The translations under genes and the position numbers were made by a program. Shown here piece after piece: positions 53,153-61,527 of a DNA stretch of 64,000 nucleotides. The notes under the pieces are model-generated. The model ran no database searches. It had not been told where the DNA came from and saw only the letters and a list, made by a program, of their open reading frames with translations. Numbering within the stretch: position 1 is the first letter of the stretch; each line of letters starts with the position of its first letter. Source of the DNA: Paracoccaceae bacterium (lineage in GTDB: Bacteria; Pseudomonadota; Alphaproteobacteria; Rhodobacterales; Rhodobacteraceae); NCBI GenBank assembly GCA_014762635.1, contig JABURR010000070.1, positions 62,001 to 126,000 of the forward strand. Reading direction: 5' to 3'.

Positions 53153-55252
53153 ATGGACATGACGGCTGACCCCTCACCGGTGACCCTGGAAATCGTAGGC
53201 GCAACCGCCCTCATCATCATCGACAACCCGCCGGTGAATGCGGCCTCTCACGCGGTACGCGCTGGCCTGGCCGAGGCGGTCGCAAAGGCCGAAGCCGATG
53301 ACGCGGTGGACGTGATCGCGGTCTACGGCGCGGGGCGCACCTTCATCGCGGGGGCCGATATCCGGGAATTCGGCAAGCCGTCGAAGGATCCGATCCTGCC
53401 GCAGGTGATCAACGGGATGGAGGCTTGTTCCAAGCCGGTCGTCACGATCCTGCATGGCACCGCGCTTGGCGGCGGGTTCGAGGTGGCGCTGGGGGCCCAT
53501 GCCCGCGTCGCCCTGCCCAGTGCACAGGTGGGTCTGCCCGAGATCACGCTGGGGATCTTCCCCGGCGCGGGTGGCACGCAGCGGGTGCCGCGCCTGATCG
53601 GGATTCCGGCGGCGCTGGAAATGATCCTGAGCGGGCGCCGGATCGGGGCGGATGAGGCGCTGAAGATGGGCCTCATCGACCGGATCGACGAGGGCGAGCC
53701 GCGCGAGGTTGCGCTCCGCGTGGCCGAGGATATCCGCGCCGGGCGGCTGGCCACGCGGAAATGCTCGGACCTCGCCACCACGCCCGACGATGCAGCGCTG
53801 GAGGCCGCCACCGCCGATATCAAGCGCAAGCAGCCGAACCTGTTCTCTCCCTTGAAGGCCGTCGAGGCCATCGCCGCCAGCACCGGCCCGCTGGAGGCCG
53901 GGCTGAAGCTGGAACGCGCGCTTTTCATGCAATGCATCGACAGTCCGCAGCGCGCCGGGCTGATCCACGCCTTCTTTGCCGAGCGCGCCGTGGCCAAGAT
54001 CCCCGAGAAGGACGCGACCCCGCGCGAGATCGCATCCGTGGGCGTGATCGGCGGCGGTACGATGGGGTCTGGCATCGCCACGGCGGCGCTGCTGTCCGGG
54101 CTGTCCGTGACGCTGGCCGAACGTGACGCCGACGCCCTCTCCCGCGGACGCGGTACGATCGAGAAAAACCTCGCCCAGGCGGTGAAGCGCGGCAAGCTGA
54201 CCGAGGAAAAGCGCGAGGCGATCCTTGCTGACAAGCTCTCCACCACCACCGAGCTTGCGGATTTCGGGGGTGTCGACCTGGTGATCGAAGCGGTGTTCGA
54301 GGACATGGAGGTGAAGAAAGACATCTTCCGTCAGCTCGACGCCATCGCCAAGCCCGGCGCGGTGCTGGCCACCAATACCTCCTACCTCGACATCGACGAG
54401 ATCGCCGCCGTCACCGCGCGCCCTGCCGATGTGATCGGTCTGCATTTCTTCTCGCCCGCCCATATCATGCGGCTGCTCGAAGTGGTGGTGGCCGACAAGA
54501 CCGCGCCCGAGGTCGTCGCCACGGGCTTCGCGCTGGCCAAGCGGCTGCGCAAGGTCGGCGTGCGCGCAGGCGTCTGCGACGGGTTCATCGGCAACCGGAT
54601 CCTCTCGCATTACAAGAAGGTCGCCGATTACCTGATGATGGACGGCGCCTCGCCCGAGCAGATCGACCGCGCGGTCACCGGCTTCGGCTTCGCCATGGGG
54701 CCCTTCGCGGTGTCGGACCTTGCAGGCCTTGATATCGGCTGGGCCGCGCGCAAGCGGCAGGCGGCGACCCGCCCGCCCGAGGAACGCTACATCCCCATTG
54801 CCGACCGGATCTGTGAAAACGGCTGGTTCGGGCGCAAGACGGGGCAGGGGTTCTACCTCTACCCAGACGAGGGCAAGCCAACCCCGAACCCGGAAGTGGC
54901 CAAGATCATCGAGGCCGAGCGCGCCAAGGCGGGCATCACCCCACGCGACTTCTCGGACGACGAGATCGTCTCGCGCTTCATGACCGCGATGATCGCGGAG
55001 GCCGTGCGCGTGCTGGAAGATGGTATCGCGCGGCGTCCGATCGATATCGATGCGGTCTACCTGTTCGGCTACGGCTTCCCGCGCTTCCGCGGTGGCCCGA
55101 TGCATTACGCCGACACGCTGGGCGCCGCCGAACTGGTGCGCCGGATCGAGACCTATGCCAAGGAAGACGCTCATTACTGGCAGGTGCCGCAGATGCTGCG
55201 CGACATGGCCGTAAGCGGCGGGACCTTCGCCGCGCTGAACGAGGAACGCTGA
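53153..55252 (+). CDS. Bifunctional enoyl-CoA hydratase/3-hydroxyacyl-CoA dehydrogenase (FadB/FadJ/PimF-like)
   Basis: The 699-residue protein has an N-terminal crotonase domain (about 8-190) with the oxyanion motif AGADIREFG, both catalytic glutamates (GGGFEVALG and LPEITLGIFPGAGGTQ), then the NAD-binding domain starting VGVIGGGTMGSGIA (about 300) and two C-terminal 3-hydroxyacyl-CoA dehydrogenase domains with HFFSPAHIMRLLEVV. It catalyses two consecutive beta-oxidation steps. The ATG at 53153 is favoured by CGGAGA just before it. The gene is followed one base later by an acyl-CoA dehydrogenase gene, so it belongs to one operon. Confidence 0.93.
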   Translation: MDMTADPSPVTLEIVGATALIIIDNPPVNAASHAVRAGLAEAVAKAEADDAVDVIAVYGAGRTFIAGADIREFGKPSKDPILPQVINGMEACSKPVVTILHGTALGGGFEVALGAHARVALPSAQVGLPEITLGIFPGAGGTQRVPRLIGIPAALEMILSGRRIGADEALKMGLIDRIDEGEPREVALRVAEDIRAGRLATRKCSDLATTPDDAALEAATADIKRKQPNLFSPLKAVEAIAASTGPLEAGLKLERALFMQCIDSPQRAGLIHAFFAERAVAKIPEKDATPREIASVGVIGGGTMGSGIATAALLSGLSVTLAERDADALSRGRGTIEKNLAQAVKRGKLTEEKREAILADKLSTTTELADFGGVDLVIEAVFEDMEVKKDIFRQLDAIAKPGAVLATNTSYLDIDEIAAVTARPADVIGLHFFSPAHIMRLLEVVVADKTAPEVVATGFALAKRLRKVGVRAGVCDGFIGNRILSHYKKVADYLMMDGASPEQIDRAVTGFGFAMGPFAVSDLAGLDIGWAARKRQAATRPPEERYIPIADRICENGWFGRKTGQGFYLYPDEGKPTPNPEVAKIIEAERAKAGITPRDFSDDEIVSRFMTAMIAEAVRVLEDGIARRPIDIDAVYLFGYGFPRFRGGPMHYADTLGAAELVRRIETYAKEDAHYWQVPQMLRDMAVSGGTFAALNEER

Positions 55253-55253
55253 G

Positions 55254-56441
55254 ATGGACCTGAATTTCACGCCTGAGGAAACCGCCTTCCGCGACGAGGT
55301 GCGTGCCTTCCTCAAGGACGAATTGCCGAGCGAGGTCGCCGACAAGGTGCGCGCCGGGCGCGAGTTGACAAAGGCCGACATGGAGCGCTGGCACGCGATC
55401 CTGAACGCCCGCGGCTGGCTGGCCGCGACCTGGCCGAAAGAGCATGGCGGCGCGGGCTGGAACGCGGTGCAGCGCCATATCTTCGAAGAGGAATGCTGCC
55501 TTGCCAGCGCGCCAAGGATCGTGCCGTTTGGGCTGTTCATGCTGGGGCCGGTGCTGATCAAGTTCGGGTCGCCGGAACAGCAGAAGGCGGTCCTGCCGCG
55601 CATCCTGGACGGCAGCGACTGGTGGTGCCAGGGCTATTCCGAGCCGGGGGCCGGATCGGACCTTGCCAGCCTCAAGACCCGCGCTGTGCGCGACGGCGAT
55701 CACTACGTGATCAACGGCCAGAAGACCTGGACCACGCTGGGCCAGCACGCCAACAAGATCTTCTGCCTTGTGCGCACTTCGACCGAGGGCAAGCCGCAGC
55801 AGGGGATCAGCTTCATCCTCGTGGACCTTGATACGCCGGGGATCGAGATGCGCCCGATCAAGCTGATCGAGGGCGGACACGAGGTGAACGAGGTCTTCTT
55901 CACCGATGTGCGGGTGCCGGCGGAAAACCTCGTGGGCGAGGAAAACCAGGGCTGGACCATCGCGAAATACCTGCTGACGCACGAACGCACCAACATCGCG
56001 GGCGTGGGATTTTCGGTGCAGGCGTTCGAGCAGTTGAAATCGCTGGCGCAGCAGGTGCGCCGGGGCGGCAAGCGGCTCATCGACAACCCGCTTTTCGCGG
56101 CGCGGCTGGCGCAGATCGAGATCGACCTCGAGGCGATGAAGATCACCAACCTGCGGATGCTGGCCGAGGCGCAGAAGAACGGCGCGCCGGGGCCGGAAAG
56201 CTCGATTCTCAAGATCAAGGGCACGGTGATCCGGCAGGCGCTGAACGACTTGTCGCGCCGGGCGCTGGGCCCTGCGGCCGCACCCTTCCCGTCCGAGGAC
56301 CTCGAAGGCAACCTTGCCGTGGCGCCCGCCGATCACGCGCGGGACGCGGCGCGCTATTTCAACAACCGCAAGATCTCGATCTTCGGCGGATCGAACGAGA
56401 TCCAGAAGAACATCCTGACCAAGGCCATGCTGGAGCTGTAA
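55254..56441 (+). CDS. Acyl-CoA dehydrogenase, PimC-like large subunit
   Basis: A 395-residue flavoprotein dehydrogenase. FAD/substrate motifs WCQGYSEPGAGSDLASLKTRA (broken at the glycine), WTTLGQHA, and FGGSNEIQKNIL are typical. The overall pattern matches the pimeloyl-CoA dehydrogenase large subunit (PimC) of Rhodopseudomonas. It begins one base after the FadB-like gene and is followed three bases later by a PimD-like gene; in that family the two subunits work as a heteromer on medium-chain dicarboxylyl-CoA. The actual chain type here is not known. Confidence 0.88.
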   Translation: MDLNFTPEETAFRDEVRAFLKDELPSEVADKVRAGRELTKADMERWHAILNARGWLAATWPKEHGGAGWNAVQRHIFEEECCLASAPRIVPFGLFMLGPVLIKFGSPEQQKAVLPRILDGSDWWCQGYSEPGAGSDLASLKTRAVRDGDHYVINGQKTWTTLGQHANKIFCLVRTSTEGKPQQGISFILVDLDTPGIEMRPIKLIEGGHEVNEVFFTDVRVPAENLVGEENQGWTIAKYLLTHERTNIAGVGFSVQAFEQLKSLAQQVRRGGKRLIDNPLFAARLAQIEIDLEAMKITNLRMLAEAQKNGAPGPESSILKIKGTVIRQALNDLSRRALGPAAAPFPSEDLEGNLAVAPADHARDAARYFNNRKISIFGGSNEIQKNILTKAMLEL

Positions 56442-56444
56442 CCG

Positions 56445-57518
56445 ATGCATTTCGAACTGACAGATGATCGCCGGATGCTGGCCGACACGTTGAATCGTTT
56501 CCTGACAGACACTTATGGGATCGAGCATCGCAACAAGGTGGCTTACGAAGCACCATTTCACGACCCGGCAAAATGGGCGGAACTGGCCGAGCTGGGGCCG
56601 CTTTTCGCGCTGGTGCCCGAGGAGCAGGGCGGCTTCGGTGGTGCCGGGTTCGACATCGCCACCGTATTCGAGCCGCTGGGCCGCGCGCTCTGCCCCGAAC
56701 CGGTGCTGCCCGCGCTGATGGCCGCGCGGCTGCTGGCCGCGGCGGGCGAGGATCTAGAGCCGCTGCTCTCGGGCGCCACCCGCTATGCCGTGGCCCTGGG
56801 CGAGACCGACGCGCCCTATGCGTTGGAGGATATCGCGACCGAGGCCGCCCCGGCGGGCGAGGGCTGGGAACTGACCGGCCGCAAGAGCGTGGTTTACGGC
56901 GGCAACGCGGCCGGGAAATTCCTAGTGGCCGCGCGCGCGGGCGACGTGATCGGCGTCTACGAGGTGGACGCGGAAGATGCGGCGGTGACCGGTTACGGGA
57001 TGATCGACGGAGGCGGCGCGGCGGAGGTTTTCCTTGAGAAAACCAAGGCGCGCCAGGTGCTTGCCGATGCCGGGGCTGCGCTTCAGGACGCGCTCGACTT
57101 CGGCGCGCTGGCGCTCTGCGCCGAGGCGGTGGGCGCGATGGATGTCACCTATGACATGACGCTGGATTACCTCAAGACGCGCAAGCAGTTCGGCCGCGCA
57201 ATCGGTAGTTTCCAGGCGCTGCAGCACCGGATGGTGGAGATGAAGACCGAGATCGAGCAGGCCCGTTCGATCACCATCCTTGCCGCCAGCCGGATGGGCA
57301 CCGAGGAGCAGTCGCGGACCGTCTCCATGGCCAAGAACCTGATTGGCCGGGCCGCGAAACTGGTGGCGGAAGAGGCGATCCAGATGCACGGCGGGATCGC
57401 GATGACCTGGGAATACCCGGCCTCGCATTACGCCAAGCGGCTGGTGATGATCGACCACCAGCTGGGCGATACCGACCACCACCTGGAGAAGGTCATGGCC
57501 GGCCTGCAAGTCGCCTGA
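56445..57518 (+). CDS. Acyl-CoA dehydrogenase, PimD-like small subunit
   Basis: A 357-residue acyl-CoA dehydrogenase family protein, shorter than its neighbour. The N-terminus (MHFELTDDRRMLADTLNRFL) and the C-terminal QMHGGIAMTWEYPASHYAKRL match the PimD type. The GYSEPG-type substrate motif of the larger subunit is absent, in line with a partner subunit. It closes the rightward catabolic operon. A bulged GC-rich hairpin 60 bases on may terminate it. Confidence 0.87.
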   Translation: MHFELTDDRRMLADTLNRFLTDTYGIEHRNKVAYEAPFHDPAKWAELAELGPLFALVPEEQGGFGGAGFDIATVFEPLGRALCPEPVLPALMAARLLAAAGEDLEPLLSGATRYAVALGETDAPYALEDIATEAAPAGEGWELTGRKSVVYGGNAAGKFLVAARAGDVIGVYEVDAEDAAVTGYGMIDGGGAAEVFLEKTKARQVLADAGAALQDALDFGALALCAEAVGAMDVTYDMTLDYLKTRKQFGRAIGSFQALQHRMVEMKTEIEQARSITILAASRMGTEEQSRTVSMAKNLIGRAAKLVAEEAIQMHGGIAMTWEYPASHYAKRLVMIDHQLGDTDHHLEKVMAGLQVA

Positions 57519-58140
57519 CCACCCCTCCGGAGGGACGAAATCCAAATCGGAATTCTATCGGACTTTTATCGGGTTTTCCGGCCCGATTGCCTCTCCGATT
57601 TTTCTCCGAAAAATCCGGGCCGGGCGCTGGGGATCACGTCCTGCATCGTTCCGGATGCGGCGCGGATTGTGTCTTCGGGCGAGTTATGACTGGTCAGTCC
57701 GACGCCGATGAGAAAGAGCGGTCCGGCGATGGCGCGATCATCGCGTTCTGTTTCACAAAAACAACAATACTTATAGATGTATGGAAATATGCGAACTTCC
57801 TATTCCGTTTTTTGGACCATTTGATCAAACTCGACTTTGATTGAGGGTATGAGTCCCTCGATCCGTGTCATTGGTTGGTTTCGGGTCCGCCCGGTTTTTC
57901 TGTGAATATTTTTGAGTCCCTGGGATGTTTTCCCGGAATTTCAGAAGCCGACCATTGAAGGTTCCATGACCGGATCAGGACCAGTCCCGACGTTCCTATC
58001 TGCGCGGTCGTTCCAGCCGTGAGGAACCTTTTCCCCATGCACCTCTGCCTTGATGTCTTCGGTTTACCGAAGCGCGGCGGGGCTGTGCAGGCCGGAGCGC
58101 GATGGCGGCTCAACAATAGCCCCTCTCAGGATGTAAAACC
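57519..58140. other. Long intergenic region with AT-rich patch
   Basis: No gene could be supported in these 622 bases. It contains a bulged hairpin (outer arms 57578-57585 with 57616-57623, inner arms GATTTTT/AAAAATC at 57597-57603 and 57608-57614), an AT-rich patch about 57748-57842 that stands out from the GC-rich surroundings, small hairpins at 57843-57859 and 57892-57903 (the latter followed by GTTTTT), and the leader of the next gene. No tRNA-like fold or Shine-Dalgarno-preceded short frame of known family was seen. Confidence 0.5.
57578..57623 (+). terminator. Candidate terminator after the acyl-CoA dehydrogenase operon
   Basis: Arms CCGGCCCG (57578-57585) and CGGGCCGG (57616-57623) form a perfect 8-bp outer stem; an inner 7-bp GATTTTT/AAAAATC stem lies inside. 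No T-run follows the outer stem, so it is atypical. Confidence 0.4.
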
Positions 58141-60744
58141 TTGAACAGATTTTCCGAATTCGCCGCCCAGCGGCCGAAACTTCACTTCTGGTCCGCCGGA
58201 CTGGCATGCCTTTTCCTGCTGATCATGGTGCTGGTTCCGACCTTTTCGCCGACAGCGGCGCGGATCCTGCACCCGCTGACGATCGATACCGACCCCGAGA
58301 ACATGCTGCCGGCGGATGCCCCGGTGCGGGTGTTCCACAACGAGATGAAGGAGCGGTTCGGCCTTTATGACGTGGTGGTCGTCGGCGTGGTGAACACCGA
58401 GCGCACGGTGTTCAACGCCGAGACGCTCACGGACGTGGCCGATCTGACCGAATTCGCGAAGAGCCTGACCTGGGAGGTGGACGGCAAACGCCACGGCGTC
58501 GTCGGCGCCGAGATGGTCGCCCCGACGGAGGTGGATATCGTCGAGCAGGCCGGCGAAGGCGCGGTGCGCTTCGAATGGCTGATGGAGGGCGCGCCCGCCT
58601 CTGACGCGGAGGCCGCCGAAGTCCTGCGCCGGGCCCAGACCATCCCGATGTTCCGTGGCTCGCTGGTTTCGGATTCGGGCGACGCGCTGGCGCTCTATCT
58701 GCCGATCGTGGAAAAGGATGACAGCTACCGCGTGGCCCGCGCCCTGCGGGACCGGATCGACGGCTACGCGTCGGCGGATACCTATCACATCACCGGCCTG
58801 CCCATCGCGCAGGACCAGTTCGGCGTCGAGATGTTCGTGCAGATGGCGATCGCGGCCCCGGCGGCGATGGTGCTGATCTTCGCTCTCATGTGGGCCTTCT
58901 TCCGCCACCTCAACCTTGTGGTCGCGCCGATGGTCGTGGCCATGGTCTCGGTGCTTTCGACAATGGGGCTGTTGGTCGTGACCGGAAACACCGTCCACAT
59001 CATGAGTTCCATGATCCCGGTCTTCATCATGCCGATCGCGGTCCTGGACTCGGTTCACGTGCTCTCGGAATTCTATGACAGGTACCCCGCGACGCGGGAT
59101 CGCCGAAAGACGCTGAACGAGGTGATGGTGACGCTGTGGAAGCCGATGCTGTTCACCTCGCTGACCACGGCGGTGGGCTTCGGCTCGCTGGCCTTCGCGA
59201 ATATCCCGCCGGTCCAGGTCTTCGGCATCTTCGTCGCCTTCGGCGTGATGGCCGCGTGGTTCCTGACGATCACGCTGATCCCGGCCTATATCATGGCGAT
59301 GCCGGAAAAATCCCTCGACGGGTTCGGTCTGAAGCCGGAAACCGAAGAGGCCGGGAAAGCGTCCTGGGTCACGTCGCTTCTGCAGACCATGGGCGGTTTT
59401 GCCTTCAAACGCGCCGGGGTGGTCATGGTCATCGCCGCGCTTCTCTACGGGCTTGCGGGCTACGGGGTGTCGCAGATCACCATCAACGACAACCCGGTCA
59501 AGTGGTTCGAGCCGGACCATGACATCCGGGTCGCCGACCGGGTTCTGAACGAAGAGTTCGCCGGAACCTACATGGCCTATCTCGCGCTGGACGCGGGGGC
59601 AGCGGAAAGCGCGTCCAGCCTGGCCGTGACGGAAGCCGATCTGGAAGGCCTGCCCGAAGACGTGCGTGGCGCCCTTGCCCCGCGCCTGGCGGAGGGATCC
59701 GACGCCTTGCGCGCTTTTGCCGAAACCTCGATGGATACGGCCGAAAGCGACGAGACCTATTACGGATGGGACGAGTTCCTGCTGCGTCTCGACCGCAAGG
59801 AACAGGCCAGCGAAGTCTTCAAGAGCCCCGAATTGCTTCATTGGATGGAGGGGCTTCAGGCCCATCTGCAGACCGAAACCTGGCAGGTCGGCAAGTCCAG
59901 CGGGCTGCCGGAAATCGTCAAGACGGTGCACCGGGAACTCAAATCCGGTGACGAGGCAGAGTACCGCATCCCCGACAGCCCCGAAGCCGTGGCCCAGACG
60001 CTGATCACCTTCCAGTCGAGCCACCGGCCCAATGACCTGTGGGACTTCGTGACCCCCGATTACCGTTCGGCAAGCCTCTGGCTGCAGCTCAAGAGCGGGG
60101 ACAACAAGGACATGGTCGCCGTCGTGGACGCGGCCGAGGCCTATATCTCCGCGAACCCGCCCCCGGTCGAGCTTTCGGCCGAGTGGTTCGGCCTGACCTA
60201 CATCAACGTGGTCTGGCAGCAGGAGATGGTGACCGGGATGCTGAAAGCCTTCTTCGGGAGCTTCGCCATCGTGCTGGTGATGATGGCCTTCCTGTTCCGC
60301 TCCGTGATCTGGGGCGTCTTCGCGATGGTGCCGCTGACCCTGTCAATCGGGGTGGTCTACGGGCTGATCGGTCTTGTCGGCAAGGATTACGACATGCCCA
60401 TCGCGGTGCTGTCCTCGCTCAGCCTTGGTCTCTCGATCGACTACGCGATCCACTTCATGGCCCGCAGCCGCGAGATCCGAACCCGGCACGGCACGTGGCA
60501 GGCCGCGTTGGACGAGGTCTTCGGCGAACCCGGTCGCGCCATCATGCGCAACGTGATCGTGGTTGGCGTAGGCTTCCTGCCGCTCTTGCTGGCGCCCCTG
60601 ACACCCTACCAGACCGTGGGCGCGTTCATCTCGCTCATCCTCGTCATCTCGGGGTTTGCCTCGCTTCTCATCCTTCCCGCGCTGATCACCCTGTGCCAGC
60701 GCTGGATGTTCCCCCAATCCGCCGTTCCGGAGGCCGCCGAATGA
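58141..60744 (+). CDS. RND/MMPL-family transporter
   Basis: The 867-residue inner-membrane protein has two repeats of one helix, a large periplasmic domain, then five helices (first helix about 18-40, second group about 215-390; third helix about 415-435, last group about 705-860). SSMIPVFIMPIAVLDSVHVLSEFYDRYP and LSSLSLGLSIDYAIHFMARSREI are sterol-sensing/MMPL-like signature regions. Such transporters (HpnN, MmpL) move lipids. The start is a TTG with AGGA 10 bases before it. The stop overlaps the next gene by four bases, and a barrel protein follows, suggesting a trans-envelope export or import line. Confidence 0.87.
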   Translation: MNRFSEFAAQRPKLHFWSAGLACLFLLIMVLVPTFSPTAARILHPLTIDTDPENMLPADAPVRVFHNEMKERFGLYDVVVVGVVNTERTVFNAETLTDVADLTEFAKSLTWEVDGKRHGVVGAEMVAPTEVDIVEQAGEGAVRFEWLMEGAPASDAEAAEVLRRAQTIPMFRGSLVSDSGDALALYLPIVEKDDSYRVARALRDRIDGYASADTYHITGLPIAQDQFGVEMFVQMAIAAPAAMVLIFALMWAFFRHLNLVVAPMVVAMVSVLSTMGLLVVTGNTVHIMSSMIPVFIMPIAVLDSVHVLSEFYDRYPATRDRRKTLNEVMVTLWKPMLFTSLTTAVGFGSLAFANIPPVQVFGIFVAFGVMAAWFLTITLIPAYIMAMPEKSLDGFGLKPETEEAGKASWVTSLLQTMGGFAFKRAGVVMVIAALLYGLAGYGVSQITINDNPVKWFEPDHDIRVADRVLNEEFAGTYMAYLALDAGAAESASSLAVTEADLEGLPEDVRGALAPRLAEGSDALRAFAETSMDTAESDETYYGWDEFLLRLDRKEQASEVFKSPELLHWMEGLQAHLQTETWQVGKSSGLPEIVKTVHRELKSGDEAEYRIPDSPEAVAQTLITFQSSHRPNDLWDFVTPDYRSASLWLQLKSGDNKDMVAVVDAAEAYISANPPPVELSAEWFGLTYINVVWQQEMVTGMLKAFFGSFAIVLVMMAFLFRSVIWGVFAMVPLTLSIGVVYGLIGLVGKDYDMPIAVLSSLSLGLSIDYAIHFMARSREIRTRHGTWQAALDEVFGEPGRAIMRNVIVVGVGFLPLLLAPLTPYQTVGAFISLILVISGFASLLILPALITLCQRWMFPQSAVPEAAE

Positions 60745-61523
60745 AACTGAGATCCTTTCTAGCCGCTCTTATCGGCCTCGCGCTTGCCGCTCCGGCCTTC
60801 GCGCAATCCGCCCAGGACATCGCGGCCAAGGCCAGTGCCGCCGCCTATTACGCCGGAAGCACCGGTCGGGCGGATGTCTCGATGGTCATCACCGACCGGC
60901 AGGGACGTGAACGCAAGCGACAGTTGACGATCCTGCGCCGCAACGATGGCGGGGCCAATGGCGATCAGAAATTCTATGTCTATTTCCATCGCCCGGCCGA
61001 TGTGTCGCGTACCTCGTTCCTGGTCTGGAAAAAGGCGCGTGGCGCGGATGACCGCTGGCTCTACCTTCCGGCGCTCGACCAGGTGCGCCGGATCGCGGCC
61101 AGCGATGAGCGCACCAGCTTCGTCGGCTCGCATTTCTTCTACGAGGACCTCTCGGGCCGTCACCCCAGCGAGGACCGGCACGAACTGATCGACACGACCG
61201 CGGACTACTACGTGCTGCGCAGCACGCCGCGCGGCGGCCGGGTCGAGTTCGCGCATTTCGTCTCCTATATCGAGAAGCGCAGCTTCATCCCTGTCCGGGT
61301 CGATTTCTTCGACAAGCAAGGGGAGCGCTACCGCGTTTACGAGGCGCTGAAGGTCTCGAATGTCGACGGAATTCCCACCGTGATCGAGGCCCGCATGTCG
61401 GATTCCCGGATCGGTGGCAGTACCGCGGTCCGCTACCGTCGGGTCCGCTACAATGTCGATCTGCCGGAGCAGGTTTTCACTGAGCGGGCGCTGCGCGCTG
61501 CGCCGACCGAATTCCTGAGGTGA
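60741..61523 (+). CDS. LolA-like outer-membrane lipoprotein-sorting protein
   Basis: The 260-residue protein has a signal peptide (MKLRSFLAALIGLALAAPA cleaved before QSAQ) and a LolA/LolB-like fold region: WKKARGADDRWLYLPALDQVRRI is the hallmark of the outer membrane lipoprotein-sorting family that accompanies MMPL transporters. It should be a soluble periplasmic carrier with a hydrophobic cup. It starts within the stop of the RND gene (ATGA) and ends 4 bases before the barrel gene, which places it as the go-between of the two. Confidence 0.85.
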   Translation: MKLRSFLAALIGLALAAPAFAQSAQDIAAKASAAAYYAGSTGRADVSMVITDRQGRERKRQLTILRRNDGGANGDQKFYVYFHRPADVSRTSFLVWKKARGADDRWLYLPALDQVRRIAASDERTSFVGSHFFYEDLSGRHPSEDRHELIDTTADYYVLRSTPRGGRVEFAHFVSYIEKRSFIPVRVDFFDKQGERYRVYEALKVSNVDGIPTVIEARMSDSRIGGSTAVRYRRVRYNVDLPEQVFTERALRAAPTEFLR

Positions 61524-61527
61524 GCGG

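Noticed and set aside
53174-55603. 809-codon minus-strand frame opposite the FadB-like gene
   Set aside because: Shadow of a well-supported gene in high-GC DNA; low-complexity composition and no domain motif.
43653-57518. Catabolic island as a recently integrated mobile element
   Set aside because: No integrase, transposase, direct repeats or tRNA border was seen at either end, and codon use appears like that of the neighbours.
57587-57844. Possible small gene (up to 85 residues) in the long intergenic gap
   Set aside because: No family resemblance, no convincing ribosome binding site for the first start, and it runs through the AT-rich patch with unlike codon use. A shorter form from the ATG at 57686 is not excluded.
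57868-58116. Minus-strand 82-codon frame just before the RND gene
   Set aside because: Would occupy the RND leader, has no recognisable motif and no good ribosome binding site.
58126-60024. 632-codon minus-strand frame opposite the RND transporter
   Set aside because: Antisense shadow with long runs of His, Asp and Arg.
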